From positions 1 to 64,000 of the forward strand of contig NZ_BMWA01000023.1 in the NCBI RefSeq assembly GCF_014650995.1: 64,000 bases of DNA. Direction: 5' to 3'. Source of the stretch: Streptomyces viridiviolaceus (GTDB lineage Bacteria > Actinomycetota > Actinomycetes > Streptomycetales > Streptomycetaceae). The notes below the pieces were generated by a model. It did not search any database. It worked only from the letters and a program-made list of their open reading frames with translations, and had not been told where the DNA came from. Position 1 is the stretch's first letter, and each line of letters opens with the position of its first letter. Both the position numbers and the translations under genes were made by a program. Below are positions 44,432 to 53,119 of the stretch, one piece after another.

Positions 44432-45963
44432 CCGTGACGACGGGACGTGTCGTCGCCGGCCGCTACGAGCTGTCCACGCTCATCGGACAGGGCGGCATGG
44501 GACAGGTCTGGACGGCGTACGACCAGCGACTCGACCGGCGCGTGGCGGTGAAACTGCTGCGCCCCGACAAGGTGGCCGGCCAGGAGGCCGACGAGCTGCG
44601 CCGCCGCTTCGTACGCGAATGCCGGGTCACCGCCCAGGTCGACCACCCCGGCCTGGTGACCGTGCACGACGCGGGCAGCGAGGGCGAGGAGCTCTTCCTC
44701 GTCATGCAGTACGTCGACGGCGCCGACCTCTCCGACCACCTCGCCGAACACGACCCGTACCCCTGGCAGTGGGCGGTCGCGGTCGCCGCGCAGCTGTGCG
44801 CCGTCCTGAGCGCCGTGCACGCCGTGCCGATCGTCCACCGCGACCTCAAGCCGCGCAACGTGATGGTGAAGCAGGACGGCACGGTCACCGTCCTCGACCT
44901 CGGCGTCGCCTCCGTCATGGACGCCGACACCACCCGCCTCACCCACACCGGCACCCCGATAGGCTCGCCCGCCTACATGGCCCCGGAGCAGGCCATGGGC
45001 GGCGCGGTCGGCCCGTACACCGACCTGTACGCGCTCGGCGTCCTGCTGCACGAACTGCTCAGCGGCGACGTCCCGTTCGCGGGCTCCACCGCGCTCGGCG
45101 TCCTGCACCGGCACCTGTACGAGCCGCCGCTGCCCGTGCGCCGCGTCCGCCCCGAGGTCCCCGAGGCGCTCGAAGCGCTCGTCCTGCGCCTGCTCGCCAA
45201 GGACCCGCAGCACCGCCCCGCCTCCGCACAGGAGGTCTACGAGCACCTGGCGCTGCTGCTGCCCGCACGCGGCATGCCCACCGGAGGGCCCCTGGACCCC
45301 ACCCGCCCCTTCGTGCGCCCGCACGCGCCCTGGCCGGACCGCGCGCGCACCCCGGCGCCCCAGCCGGCCCCGGTCCCGCCCGTCGCGGAGGCCGAGAAGC
45401 CGGACGTCGCCCGAGCCGTCGACGAGGTCAAGCGCCTGCTCGGCGAGGGCCGCATCACCCAGGCCGTCGACATCCTCGGCGCGATCCTGCCCACCGCCGC
45501 CGAGCAGCACGGCGAGCGCTCCCCGGTCGTGCGCACCCTGCGCAAGCAGTACGCGGCCACCCTCATGGACGACGGCCAGTACCGGCGTGCCCTGCCCGAG
45601 CTGCGCCGCCTCGCCGACGAACGCGCCGCAGAGGCCGGCCAGGCGGACCCGCAGTCCCTGCGCCACCGCTACGACGCCGCCCAGTGCCTGGAACAGCTCG
45701 GCGAACCGGCGGCGGCCCTCGCCGAGTACCGGGCGCTGCTGCCGTACTACGAGAACCAGTACGTCGCCGCCGGCGACCCGGACCTCGCCCACGACGTCCG
45801 CCGCCGCATCGGCCACCTGCTCCTCGCCCTCGGCGACCGCGCAGCCGCCCACGACACGCTGGCCCGGCTGCTGCACGACGTGGAACGCGTCCACGGACCC
45901 GGCCACCCCCTCGCGGCCGACATCCGGCGGACGCTGCAATGGCTGGGCCAGGTGCGCGGCTGA
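44428..45963 (+). CDS. Soluble Ser/Thr protein kinase with C-terminal TPR-like region
   Basis: A 511-residue Hanks-type kinase. The Gly loop is IGQGGMGQVW (residues 19-28), with Lys42 in VAVKLL and a catalytic loop HRDLKPRNVM (Asp139). The Mg loop is DLG (157-159, in place of DFG), with activation/P+1 GSPAYMAPEQ. The kinase domain ends near residue 275. A proline-rich linker and an alpha-helical repeat region (about 330-505) of TPR character follow. No transmembrane helix, unlike PknB. Start is GTG at 44428 or, with better ribosome-binding spacing, GTG at 44434. Coupled to the upstream membrane protein. Confidence 0.93.
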   Translation: MTVTTGRVVAGRYELSTLIGQGGMGQVWTAYDQRLDRRVAVKLLRPDKVAGQEADELRRRFVRECRVTAQVDHPGLVTVHDAGSEGEELFLVMQYVDGADLSDHLAEHDPYPWQWAVAVAAQLCAVLSAVHAVPIVHRDLKPRNVMVKQDGTVTVLDLGVASVMDADTTRLTHTGTPIGSPAYMAPEQAMGGAVGPYTDLYALGVLLHELLSGDVPFAGSTALGVLHRHLYEPPLPVRRVRPEVPEALEALVLRLLAKDPQHRPASAQEVYEHLALLLPARGMPTGGPLDPTRPFVRPHAPWPDRARTPAPQPAPVPPVAEAEKPDVARAVDEVKRLLGEGRITQAVDILGAILPTAAEQHGERSPVVRTLRKQYAATLMDDGQYRRALPELRRLADERAAEAGQADPQSLRHRYDAAQCLEQLGEPAAALAEYRALLPYYENQYVAAGDPDLAHDVRRRIGHLLLALGDRAAAHDTLARLLHDVERVHGPGHPLAADIRRTLQWLGQVRG

Positions 45964-46111
45964 CGACCGCCGCCCCCGCGGGGACGGCGCGGCGGTGCCC
46001 GAAGTCCCGGTGAATCGTTGGTCGAATGGGTTGGCCGGAGCTTGCCCACTGCCTACCATCGATCACCGCAAGACTTTGTGCACCGTCGCACAATCTCCTC
46101 GGGAGGTTTCC

Positions 46112-46759
46112 TTGCACCGCCGCCGTCGCACCGCGCTCCTCCTCACCGCCGCGATCGCCGCCGCGGCACCGCTCCTCACCGCCTGCGGGAACGACGCGCA
46201 TCCCGGCGCGGCGGCCGTCGTGGGCGGCCAGCGGATCACCGTCGCCCAGCTGGAGAGCCGGGTCGACGAGGTGCGCGAGGCACAGCGGGCCACCGTGCCG
46301 GACGAGGCCCAGTACGAGCAGGTCGTCGCCAGGACCGGCAGCCTCGCCCGCGACACCCTGCACGGCATGGTCCTCGACCGGGTGCTGCACCGCGCCGCCC
46401 AGGACGCGGGCGTGAGCGTCACCCGCAAGGAGGTCCAGCAGATGCGCACGGGCCTGGAGCAGCAGGCCGGCGGTGCCGAGGAACTGCAGACGGTCTGGCT
46501 GCAGCAGTACGGCGTCGCCCCCGAGCGCCTCGACGAGAACCTCCGCCTCCAGCTGGAGGCCCAGAAGCTCGCCGAGCACCTGGGCACCGACACCGGCCGG
46601 CCCGCGTTCTGGAAGGCCCTGTCCGAGGCGTCCGAGCAGCTCGACGTCGACCTCAATCCGCGCTACGGCGCCTGGGACGTGCAGAAGAGCAGCCGCGTCG
46701 ACGCCAGGACGCCGTGGGTGCGTGAGATGACGGCGGCGGGCACGCAGCAGACCGCTTAG
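46112..46759 (+). CDS. SurA-N-like periplasmic chaperone-type lipoprotein
   Basis: A 215-residue exported lipoprotein. The signal peptide ends in lipobox LLTAC (about Cys20), followed by a SurA N-terminal-type segment beginning AAVVGGQRITVAQLESRVDEVR and long helices. No parvulin PPIase domain follows, so it would be a chaperone-like form. The likely start is TTG at 46112, preceded by GGGAGG five bases upstream. No ATG or GTG with a comparable site lies near the signal sequence. It lies 76 bp upstream of mazG on the same strand, the arrangement seen in related Streptomyces. Confidence 0.85.
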   Translation: MHRRRRTALLLTAAIAAAAPLLTACGNDAHPGAAAVVGGQRITVAQLESRVDEVREAQRATVPDEAQYEQVVARTGSLARDTLHGMVLDRVLHRAAQDAGVSVTRKEVQQMRTGLEQQAGGAEELQTVWLQQYGVAPERLDENLRLQLEAQKLAEHLGTDTGRPAFWKALSEASEQLDVDLNPRYGAWDVQKSSRVDARTPWVREMTAAGTQQTA

Positions 46760-46835
46760 ACCCGCCCCGCCGGCCCGGCGGCGTAACGGTCCTGCGGCCG
46801 CCGGGGCCGCCGGTGCCGTGCGTTACGTTCGAAGC

Positions 46836-47864
46836 GTGAACGCAACCAGCCCCGACACCGCCCCGGACCCGGGCCGCATCGTCCTGCTCACCACCAGCCA
46901 CCGCGTCGCGCCCGGCCTGCTGTCCTGGCCCGCCTGGCAGGCGCTGCGCACCGCCGACCGCGTGCTGTGCGCGGACGGGGCGCACCCGCAGCTGCCGTAT
47001 CTGCGCGAGGCGGGGATCCGGGTCGACGAGGCGGCGCCGACCGCCCAGGAACTGGTCGACGACTGCGCCGGCGGCCGGACGGCGGTGGTCGTGGCGACCG
47101 GGGAGGGCGACCCGGCCCTCACCGACGGCCTGGCCCGCCTCGCGGGCTCCGGCCGCGTCCGGATGCCGGACCTGGAGCTGCTGCCCGCCTCCTACGACCT
47201 GCCGGGCGCCCGCCTGCTCGACCTCGTCCAGGTGATGGACCGCATCCGCACCGAGTGCCCCTGGTCCTCCCGGCAGACCCACGAGGGCCTGGCGAAGTAC
47301 GGCATCGAGGAGGCGTACGAGCTCGTCGAGGCCATCGAGGCCGGCGACCGCGAGGAACTCCGCGAGGAACTGGGCGACGTGCTGCTCCAGGTCGTCTTCC
47401 ACGCCCGCATCGCCGAGGAGCACCCGCAGACGCCCTTCTCCGTCGACGACGTGGCCGGCGGCATCGTCGCCAAGCTCGTCCACCGCCATCCGCACGTCTT
47501 CGGCGACGAGACGGCGACCACCCCCGAGGAGGTCAAGGAGCACTGGCTGCGCACCAAGGCCGTCGAGAAGCGGCGCACCTCGGTCACGGAGGGCGTCCCG
47601 CTCGGCCAGCCGGGCCTGGCCCTCGCCACCAAGCTCGCCTCCCGTGTACGCACGGCGGGCCTGTCCGTGCCCCTGCCGTCCGGCGAGGGCATCGGCTACG
47701 AGCTGCTGGCGATGGCGGCCCGCGCCGAGGCCGAGGGCGTGGACCCGGAGGCGGCCCTGCGGGCGGCGGCCCGGGCGTACCGGGACGCGATCAGGCAGGC
47801 GGAGGGCGTCAGCGGCGCCGAGGGCGGTGAGGACGCCGAGGGGGGCGAGGACCCCGAGGTCTGA
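46836..47864 (+). CDS. mazG: MazG nucleoside triphosphate pyrophosphohydrolase
   Basis: A 342-residue protein. The N-terminal about 110 residues resemble a reduced tetrapyrrole-methylase/YabN-like domain (RIVLLTTSHRVAPG ... VVVATGEGDPAL). The MazG domain (about 130-235) has CPWSSRQTHEGL, the metal-binding EEAYELVEAI and EELGDVLLQVVFHARIAEE. A second partial MazG-like C-terminal segment follows. It hydrolyses NTPs/dNTPs to NMP and PPi, removing abnormal nucleotides. GTG at 46836. The acidic glycine-rich tail is low complexity. It is 61 bp upstream of the P450. Confidence 0.93.
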   Translation: MNATSPDTAPDPGRIVLLTTSHRVAPGLLSWPAWQALRTADRVLCADGAHPQLPYLREAGIRVDEAAPTAQELVDDCAGGRTAVVVATGEGDPALTDGLARLAGSGRVRMPDLELLPASYDLPGARLLDLVQVMDRIRTECPWSSRQTHEGLAKYGIEEAYELVEAIEAGDREELREELGDVLLQVVFHARIAEEHPQTPFSVDDVAGGIVAKLVHRHPHVFGDETATTPEEVKEHWLRTKAVEKRRTSVTEGVPLGQPGLALATKLASRVRTAGLSVPLPSGEGIGYELLAMAARAEAEGVDPEAALRAAARAYRDAIRQAEGVSGAEGGEDAEGGEDPEV

Positions 47865-47925
47865 GTCCGGCGGCGGGGCGGGGAGGGCCCCGGCATCCCG
47901 GTCAGCCCCCGGATACGGTCGAGGG

Positions 47926-49233
47926 GTGACCGACCAGCCCATGCCCCACAGCCCCGCCCCCGAGCTCTTCACCTGGGAGTTCGCGAGCGACCCCTACCCC
48001 GCCTACGCCTGGCTGCGCGAGCACGCCCCGGTGCACCGGACACGGCTGCCCAGCGGGGTGGAGGCATGGCTGGTCACGCGGTACGCCGACGCCAGGCAGG
48101 CCCTCGCCGACCAGCGGCTCTCGAAGAACCCCGCGCACCACGCGGAGCCCGCCCACGCCAAGGGAAAGACCGGCATTCCGGGCGAGCGCAAGGCCGAGCT
48201 GATGACGCATCTGCTCAACATCGACCCACCGGACCACACCAGGCTGCGCCGACTGGTGAGCAAGGCGTTCACGCCCCGGCGCGTCGCCGAGTTCGCGCCC
48301 CGCGTGCAGGAACTCGCCGACGGCCTGATCGACCGGTTCGCCGGCGCGGGCTCCGCCGACCTCATCCACGAGTTCGCCTTCCCGCTGCCCATCTACGCCA
48401 TCTGCGACATGCTCGGTGTTCCCCGCGAGGACCAGGACGACTTCCGGGACTGGGCGGGCATGATGATCCGTCACGGCGGCGGACCACGGGGCGGGGTCGC
48501 CCGCTCGGTGAAGAAGATGCGGGGCTACCTCGCCGACCTCATCCACCGCAAGCGCGAGGCGCTGCCCGCGGAACCCGGGCCCGGCGAGGACCTCATCTCC
48601 GGCCTGATCCGCGCCTCCGACCACGGCGAGCACCTCACCGAGAACGAGGCCGCGGCCATGGCCTTCATCCTGCTGTTCGCAGGATTCGAGACCACGGTCA
48701 ACCTGGTGGGCAACGGCACCTACGCCCTCTTGACCCACCCCGAGCAGCGGGCCCGCCTGCAGGCGTCCCTCGCCGCGGGCGAACGCGCCCTGCTGGGGAC
48801 CGGCGTAGAGGAACTCCTGCGTTTCGACGGCCCGGTGGAGCTGGCCACCTGGCGCTTCGCCACCCGGCCGCTCACCATCGGCGGACAGGACATCGCCCCC
48901 GGCGACCCCGTCCTGGTCGTCCTCGCCGCCGCGGACCGGGACCCGGAGCGGTTCGCGGAACCGGACACCCTCGACCTCGCCCGCCGGGACAACCAGCACC
49001 TCGGCTACGGCCACGGCATCCACTACTGCCTGGGCGCTCCGCTCGCCCGGCTGGAGGGGCAGACCGCGCTGGCCACGCTGCTCACCCGGCTCCCGGACCT
49101 GCGTCTCGCCGTGGACCCGGACGAACTGCGCTGGCGCGGCGGGCTCATCATGCGGGGTCTTCGCACTCTGCCCGTGTCGTTCACACCCGTTGCGCGATCG
49201 GCCGACATCGGGACGCCGTCATCGCAGAAGTGA
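47926..49233 (+). CDS. cyp107U: Cytochrome P450, CYP107 family
   Basis: A 435-residue soluble bacterial P450. The I-helix oxygen-binding motif AGFETT is at residues 252-257, the ExxR motif lies in EELLRFDG, and the heme-binding GYGHGIHYCLGAPLAR has the axial Cys368. Next to rpf genes and mazG, the equivalent S. coelicolor gene (from memory CYP107U1) was reported to be needed for sporulation and antibiotic production; subfamily naming here rests on that context. GTG at 47926. No ferredoxin gene is adjacent, so redox partners must be encoded elsewhere. Confidence 0.85.
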   Translation: MTDQPMPHSPAPELFTWEFASDPYPAYAWLREHAPVHRTRLPSGVEAWLVTRYADARQALADQRLSKNPAHHAEPAHAKGKTGIPGERKAELMTHLLNIDPPDHTRLRRLVSKAFTPRRVAEFAPRVQELADGLIDRFAGAGSADLIHEFAFPLPIYAICDMLGVPREDQDDFRDWAGMMIRHGGGPRGGVARSVKKMRGYLADLIHRKREALPAEPGPGEDLISGLIRASDHGEHLTENEAAAMAFILLFAGFETTVNLVGNGTYALLTHPEQRARLQASLAAGERALLGTGVEELLRFDGPVELATWRFATRPLTIGGQDIAPGDPVLVVLAAADRDPERFAEPDTLDLARRDNQHLGYGHGIHYCLGAPLARLEGQTALATLLTRLPDLRLAVDPDELRWRGGLIMRGLRTLPVSFTPVARSADIGTPSSQK

Positions 49234-49279
49234 CACATGCTCACCTCTGTGATCTTCATGTGATCTGCACGGCATGAAC

Positions 49280-49309
49280 TTGTGACAAGCGATCATCTGC
49301 CTATACGTT
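49280..49309 (+). promoter_or_regulatory. Candidate promoter of the first rpf gene
   Basis: TTGTGA (49280-49285) and TACGTT (49304-49309) are 18 bp apart, 69 bp upstream of the rpf start at 49378. TATACG overlaps the -10 region and could serve as the alternative. The call was made by eye in an AT-richer stretch. Confidence 0.45.
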
Positions 49310-49377
49310 CACGGATCAGCGCGACCCCTGAGCATCACCCGTCGCGCGAACACCGTTGTCTCGCGAAAGGTTGTCGC

Positions 49378-50397
49378 ATGCTCTCCGGGAACGGTCGCCA
49401 CCGTCGCCCTCGCCAGGCCCCGGCCCTCGTCGTCGCCGCCGGTGTGACCGGCTCGGCCATCGCGATCCCGCTGCTCGGCGCCACCGGCGCGCACGCGGCC
49501 GACGGTGCGAACTGGGACCGGGTCGCCGAGTGCGAGACCGGCGGCGCCTGGAGCCAGAACAGCGGCAACGGCTACTACGGCGGCCTGCAGTTGTCCCAGG
49601 AGGACTGGGAGCGGTACGGCGGTCTGGACTACGCGTCCAGCGCCGACCAGGCCAGTCGCGCCCAGCAGATAAGAGTCGCCGAGAAGGTGCTCGCCGACCA
49701 GGGCATCGCGGCCTGGCCGACTTGCGGCCTGCTCGCGGGTCTGGGCAACGACTCGGCGTCCACCGGTGCCGGTAACGGTGCGACGGATGACGGGACGTCG
49801 GACACGCCCGACTCGCCCGACTCGTCCCTCCCGTCCGATTCGGCGGAGTCGGGTCGATCGGCCGGTTCGGCGGAACCTGCGCCCGAATCATCCCCTTCGT
49901 CGCCTTCCGAGTCCTCCTCTGACGCGCCGTCGGACACTGCGGATGAAACGACCAAGTCCGACACGTCCCCTGGATCCGGCGACGCGTCGGCGGGCGGTGG
50001 CGCATCGAATCCCGACAGCTCGCCCACGATCCCCCCGAAGGCTGACGACTCGGACAAGTCGGCGCGGGAAGAAAGCGTTTCGGGCTCCACCGGTACCGGG
50101 GAGCCCGGCACCGGCCGGCACCGCGGTGACAGTGCGGAAGAGGGCGCGGCGGACGGTCGTACGGCCGAGTCCTCCGGCCGGCACGCCTCGCGCGGCGAGG
50201 GCGAACCGCGCGGCGTCGTGGACGGGTCCTACACCGTGCGCACCGGTGACAGCCTCTGGGGCATCGCCGACTCCCTTGACCTCAGCGGCGGATGGCGTGC
50301 CCTGTATGCCGGCAACAGGGAGACCGTCGGTGCCGACCCGGACCACATCGTCCCCGGTCAGACACTTGAGGTCGCGGGCGAATCGGGCGAAAAGTAG
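49378..50397 (+). CDS. rpfC: Resuscitation-promoting factor with LysM domain
   Basis: A 339-residue secreted muralytic enzyme. Signal peptide of about 41 residues ending AHA, then the Rpf transglycosylase-like domain (about 43-118) with WDRVAECETGGAWSQNSGNG (catalytic Glu in the CETGG context) and WPTCG. A long Ser/Asp/Glu-rich disordered linker (about 120-280) follows, then a LysM peptidoglycan-binding domain (about 282-335: YTVRTGDSLWGIAD). It cleaves peptidoglycan during spore germination or growth. ATG at 49378 with GAAAGG upstream. Next to rpfA, as in S. coelicolor; the letter suffix is from memory. Confidence 0.92.
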   Translation: MLSGNGRHRRPRQAPALVVAAGVTGSAIAIPLLGATGAHAADGANWDRVAECETGGAWSQNSGNGYYGGLQLSQEDWERYGGLDYASSADQASRAQQIRVAEKVLADQGIAAWPTCGLLAGLGNDSASTGAGNGATDDGTSDTPDSPDSSLPSDSAESGRSAGSAEPAPESSPSSPSESSSDAPSDTADETTKSDTSPGSGDASAGGGASNPDSSPTIPPKADDSDKSAREESVSGSTGTGEPGTGRHRGDSAEEGAADGRTAESSGRHASRGEGEPRGVVDGSYTVRTGDSLWGIADSLDLSGGWRALYAGNRETVGADPDHIVPGQTLEVAGESGEK

Positions 50398-50539
50398 CGG
50401 GAGTTCACGTCATGGTTCGGGCTTAATGTCCGGTATAAAAGCCGTGAGAGATAGGTCTCAGAAGCCCTGATCGTCTTTGAAAATCCGCGGAGCGCGTGTC
50501 TACGGTCATGACCGCTCGCCATCGCGAGCCCCGGCTGCC

Positions 50540-50735
50540 GCAACGCCGAATCCTGCCAGCGGCCGTCCGGGAACAGTCGTCGCGTCAAGCGCCGCAGGCA
50601 GGAGCGGGGGACCCAAGGTAAGTGCCGCACCGGGCAGTTGACCGGCCGCGGCTAGGGGTGAAGCCGTGTTCCGCGAGGGACACGGCCGGGCAACTCAACC
50701 GGCCCGAACCCGACAGCTCACCTCGCAGGCGTCGG
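50540..50735 (+). ncRNA. ydaO/yuaA-type cyclic di-AMP riboswitch
   Basis: Conserved elements of the ydaO class appear in order: GCCGAATCCTGCC (50545-50557), GGCAGGAGCGGGGGACCCA (50598-50616), AGGGGTGAAGCC (50654-50665), GGGCAACTC near 50690, and CCGACAGCTCACCTCGCAGG (about 50710-50729). ACGCC (50543-50547) pairs with GGCGT (50728-50732) as the closing P1. Only about 17 bases separate P1 from the rpfA ATG, so the ribosome-binding sequence adjoins the aptamer. A TATAAA word at 50434-50439 may be the promoter. c-di-AMP riboswitch control of rpfA is published for Streptomyces. Confidence 0.92.
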
Positions 50736-50749
50736 TGAGGGGATCAACC

Positions 50750-51466
50750 ATGCTGTTTTCCGGCAAGGGCAAGCACCGTCGTCCGTCCAAGGCCACCCGC
50801 GCCATCGCCGTCGCCGGTGCCACCGGTGTCGCCGTCGCCGCCCCGCTGATGGCGGCCGGCAACGCCTCCGCCGCCACCGCGTCCGAGTGGGACGCCGTCG
50901 CCCAGTGCGAGTCCGGCGGCAACTGGTCCATCAACACCGGCAACGGCTACTACGGCGGTCTGCAGTTCTCCGCCTCCACCTGGGCCGCCTACGGCGGTAC
51001 GCAGTACGCCGCCACCGCCGACCAGGCCACCAAGGCGCAGCAGATCGAGATCGCCGAGAAGGTGCTCGCGGGTCAGGGCAAGGGCGCCTGGCCGGTCTGC
51101 GGCACCGGCCTGTCGAACGCCGCGTACAACGGCGGCGGGTCCACCGGGAGCCAGGACAGCGGCTCCTCGCAGACCACGCAGAACTCCCAGAGCCAGAGCG
51201 CCGGCTCCGCCGCCGAGCGTTCCACCGAGCAGAAGGCCTCCCGCTCCGCCGAGCGTCCGGCGGCCGAGAAGACCGTCACCACCCCGACCGGCGAGAAGGT
51301 CGAGAAGGGCGACGGCGAGTACAAGGTCGTCAAGGGCGACACCCTCAGCTCGATCGCCGAGGAGCACGCCGTCAAGGGCGGCTGGGCGAAGCTGTTCGAG
51401 CTCAACAAGGACATCGTCGACGACGCCGACCTGATCTACCCGGGCCAGCAGCTGCACCTGAAGTAA
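50750..51466 (+). CDS. rpfA: Resuscitation-promoting factor RpfA
   Basis: A 238-residue secreted peptidoglycan hydrolase. Signal peptide to about residue 41 (ASA), then the Rpf domain (about 42-117) with WDAVAQCESGGNWSINTGNG containing the catalytic Glu and WPVCG. A Ser/Gln/Glu-rich linker and a C-terminal LysM domain (about 189-236: YKVVKGDTLSSIAEEH) follow. It acts outside the cell during germination and vegetative growth. ATG at 50750 with GTGAGGGG upstream. Transcription or translation is set by the c-di-AMP riboswitch in its leader. A strong terminator follows. Confidence 0.95.
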   Translation: MLFSGKGKHRRPSKATRAIAVAGATGVAVAAPLMAAGNASAATASEWDAVAQCESGGNWSINTGNGYYGGLQFSASTWAAYGGTQYAATADQATKAQQIEIAEKVLAGQGKGAWPVCGTGLSNAAYNGGGSTGSQDSGSSQTTQNSQSQSAGSAAERSTEQKASRSAERPAAEKTVTTPTGEKVEKGDGEYKVVKGDTLSSIAEEHAVKGGWAKLFELNKDIVDDADLIYPGQQLHLK

Positions 51467-51484
51467 GCAGCGGCCCCCCGGTCG

Positions 51485-51530
51485 GCCCGCCCCGGTGCGT
51501 GTTCCCCCGTACGCACCGGGGCGGGCTTTT
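51485..51530 (+). terminator. Strong terminator after rpfA
   Basis: GCCCGCCCCGGTGCGT (51485-51500) pairs perfectly over 16 bp with ACGCACCGGGGCGGGC (51511-51526) around a 10-base loop and is followed by TTTTC. Confidence 0.95.
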
Positions 51531-51720
51531 CACGTCGGGTTTCCCGAACCGTCTTTGTTCCGTTCGGAAACAATTTACTCTCGGTTCTGTCCATCGGGTG
51601 GGTGACCGGCTGGCCGATCGGCCGGAGCCGGTTAGGCTCATCCCGCAGAGCCACGCGGTTCGTCACGTAGAGCCGCCGCGGCCCTGCCGAACCGCGTCAC
51701 ATCCCAAGAAGGAGATGCTC

Positions 51721-53001
51721 GTGCCGTCCATCGACGTCGTCGTAGCCCGGGAAATCCTGGACTCCCGAGGCAACCCCACGGTCGAGGTCGAGGTCGGCCT
51801 CGACGACGGCAGCACGGGTCGTGCCGCCGTCCCGTCCGGCGCCTCCACCGGCGCCTTCGAGGCCATCGAGCTCCGCGACGGCGACCAGAACCGCTACCAG
51901 GGCAAGGGCGTCGAGAAGGCCGTCCTGGCCGTCATCGAGCAGATCGGCCCCGAGCTGGTCGGCTACGACGCCACCGAGCAGCGTCTGATCGACCAGGCCA
52001 TGTTCGACCTGGACGCCACCGACAACAAGGGCTCGCTCGGCGCCAACGCCATCCTCGGCGTCTCCCTCGCCGTCGCCCACGCCGCCTCCGAGGCGAGCGA
52101 CCTGCCGCTCTTCCGCTACCTGGGCGGCCCGAACGCGCACCTGCTGCCGGTGCCGATGATGAACATCCTGAACGGCGGCTCGCACGCCGACTCCAACGTG
52201 GACATCCAGGAGTTCATGATCGCCCCGATCGGCGCGGAGTCCTTCTCCGAGGCGCTGCGCTGGGGTGCCGAGGTCTACCACACGCTGAAGAAGGTCCTGA
52301 AGAGCAAGGGCCTGGCCACCGGCCTCGGCGACGAGGGCGGCTTCGCCCCGAACCTCGGCTCCAACCGCGAGGCCCTCGACCTCATCCTCGAGGCCATCAA
52401 GGAGGCCGGCTACACCCCCGGCGAGCAGATCGCCCTGGCCCTCGACGTGGCCGCGTCCGAGTTCTACAAGGACGGCTCCTACCTCTTCGAGGGCAAGACC
52501 CGCTCGGCCGCCGAGATGACCGAGTACTACGCCGAGCTGGTCGACGCCTACCCGCTGGTCTCCATCGAGGACCCGCTGTTCGAGGACGACTGGGAGGGCT
52601 GGAAGACCATCACCGCCAAGCTCGGCGACAAGGTCCAGCTCGTCGGCGACGACCTGTTCGTCACCAACCCCGAGCGCCTCGCCCGCGGCATCGAGGAGGG
52701 CGCCGCCAACGCCCTGCTGGTCAAGGTCAACCAGATCGGGTCGCTGACCGAGACCCTGGACGCCGTCGAGCTGGCCCAGCGCAACGGCTTCAAGTGCATG
52801 ATGTCCCACCGCTCCGGCGAGACCGAGGACGTCACCATCGCCGACCTGGCCGTCGCCACCAACTGCGGCCAGATCAAGACCGGCGCCCCGGCCCGCTCCG
52901 AGCGCGTCGCCAAGTACAACCAGCTGCTGCGCATCGAGGAGATCCTCGACGACGCCGCGGTGTACGCCGGCCGTAGCGCCTTCCCGCGCTTCAAGGGCTG
53001 A
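51721..53001 (+). CDS. eno: Enolase
   Basis: A 426-residue glycolytic enzyme converting 2-phosphoglycerate to PEP. It has VAREILDSRGNPTVEVEV at the start, GGSHADSNVDIQEFMIAP, the catalytic Glu region GLGDEGGFAP, the metal ligands in ALDVAASEF, IEDPLFEDDW and GDDLFVTN, and LLVKVNQIGSLTET with the catalytic Lys. The signature MSHRSGETED follows. GTG at 51721 lies six bases after AAGGAG; an ATG at 51715 is too close to it. It heads the conserved actinobacterial block eno-divIC-DUF501-ppx. Confidence 0.98.
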   Translation: MPSIDVVVAREILDSRGNPTVEVEVGLDDGSTGRAAVPSGASTGAFEAIELRDGDQNRYQGKGVEKAVLAVIEQIGPELVGYDATEQRLIDQAMFDLDATDNKGSLGANAILGVSLAVAHAASEASDLPLFRYLGGPNAHLLPVPMMNILNGGSHADSNVDIQEFMIAPIGAESFSEALRWGAEVYHTLKKVLKSKGLATGLGDEGGFAPNLGSNREALDLILEAIKEAGYTPGEQIALALDVAASEFYKDGSYLFEGKTRSAAEMTEYYAELVDAYPLVSIEDPLFEDDWEGWKTITAKLGDKVQLVGDDLFVTNPERLARGIEEGAANALLVKVNQIGSLTETLDAVELAQRNGFKCMMSHRSGETEDVTIADLAVATNCGQIKTGAPARSERVAKYNQLLRIEEILDDAAVYAGRSAFPRFKG

Positions 53002-53119
53002 CCCGGCCCTCAGAGGCAGCGTCGTACGTACGTCCCCGTACTCGGTCCCGTACCGTGTGCGGGGACGTACGCACGTGTGGCGGCGTACCGACGGACGAAG
53101 GCGAACGGGAGGCGGGGAC

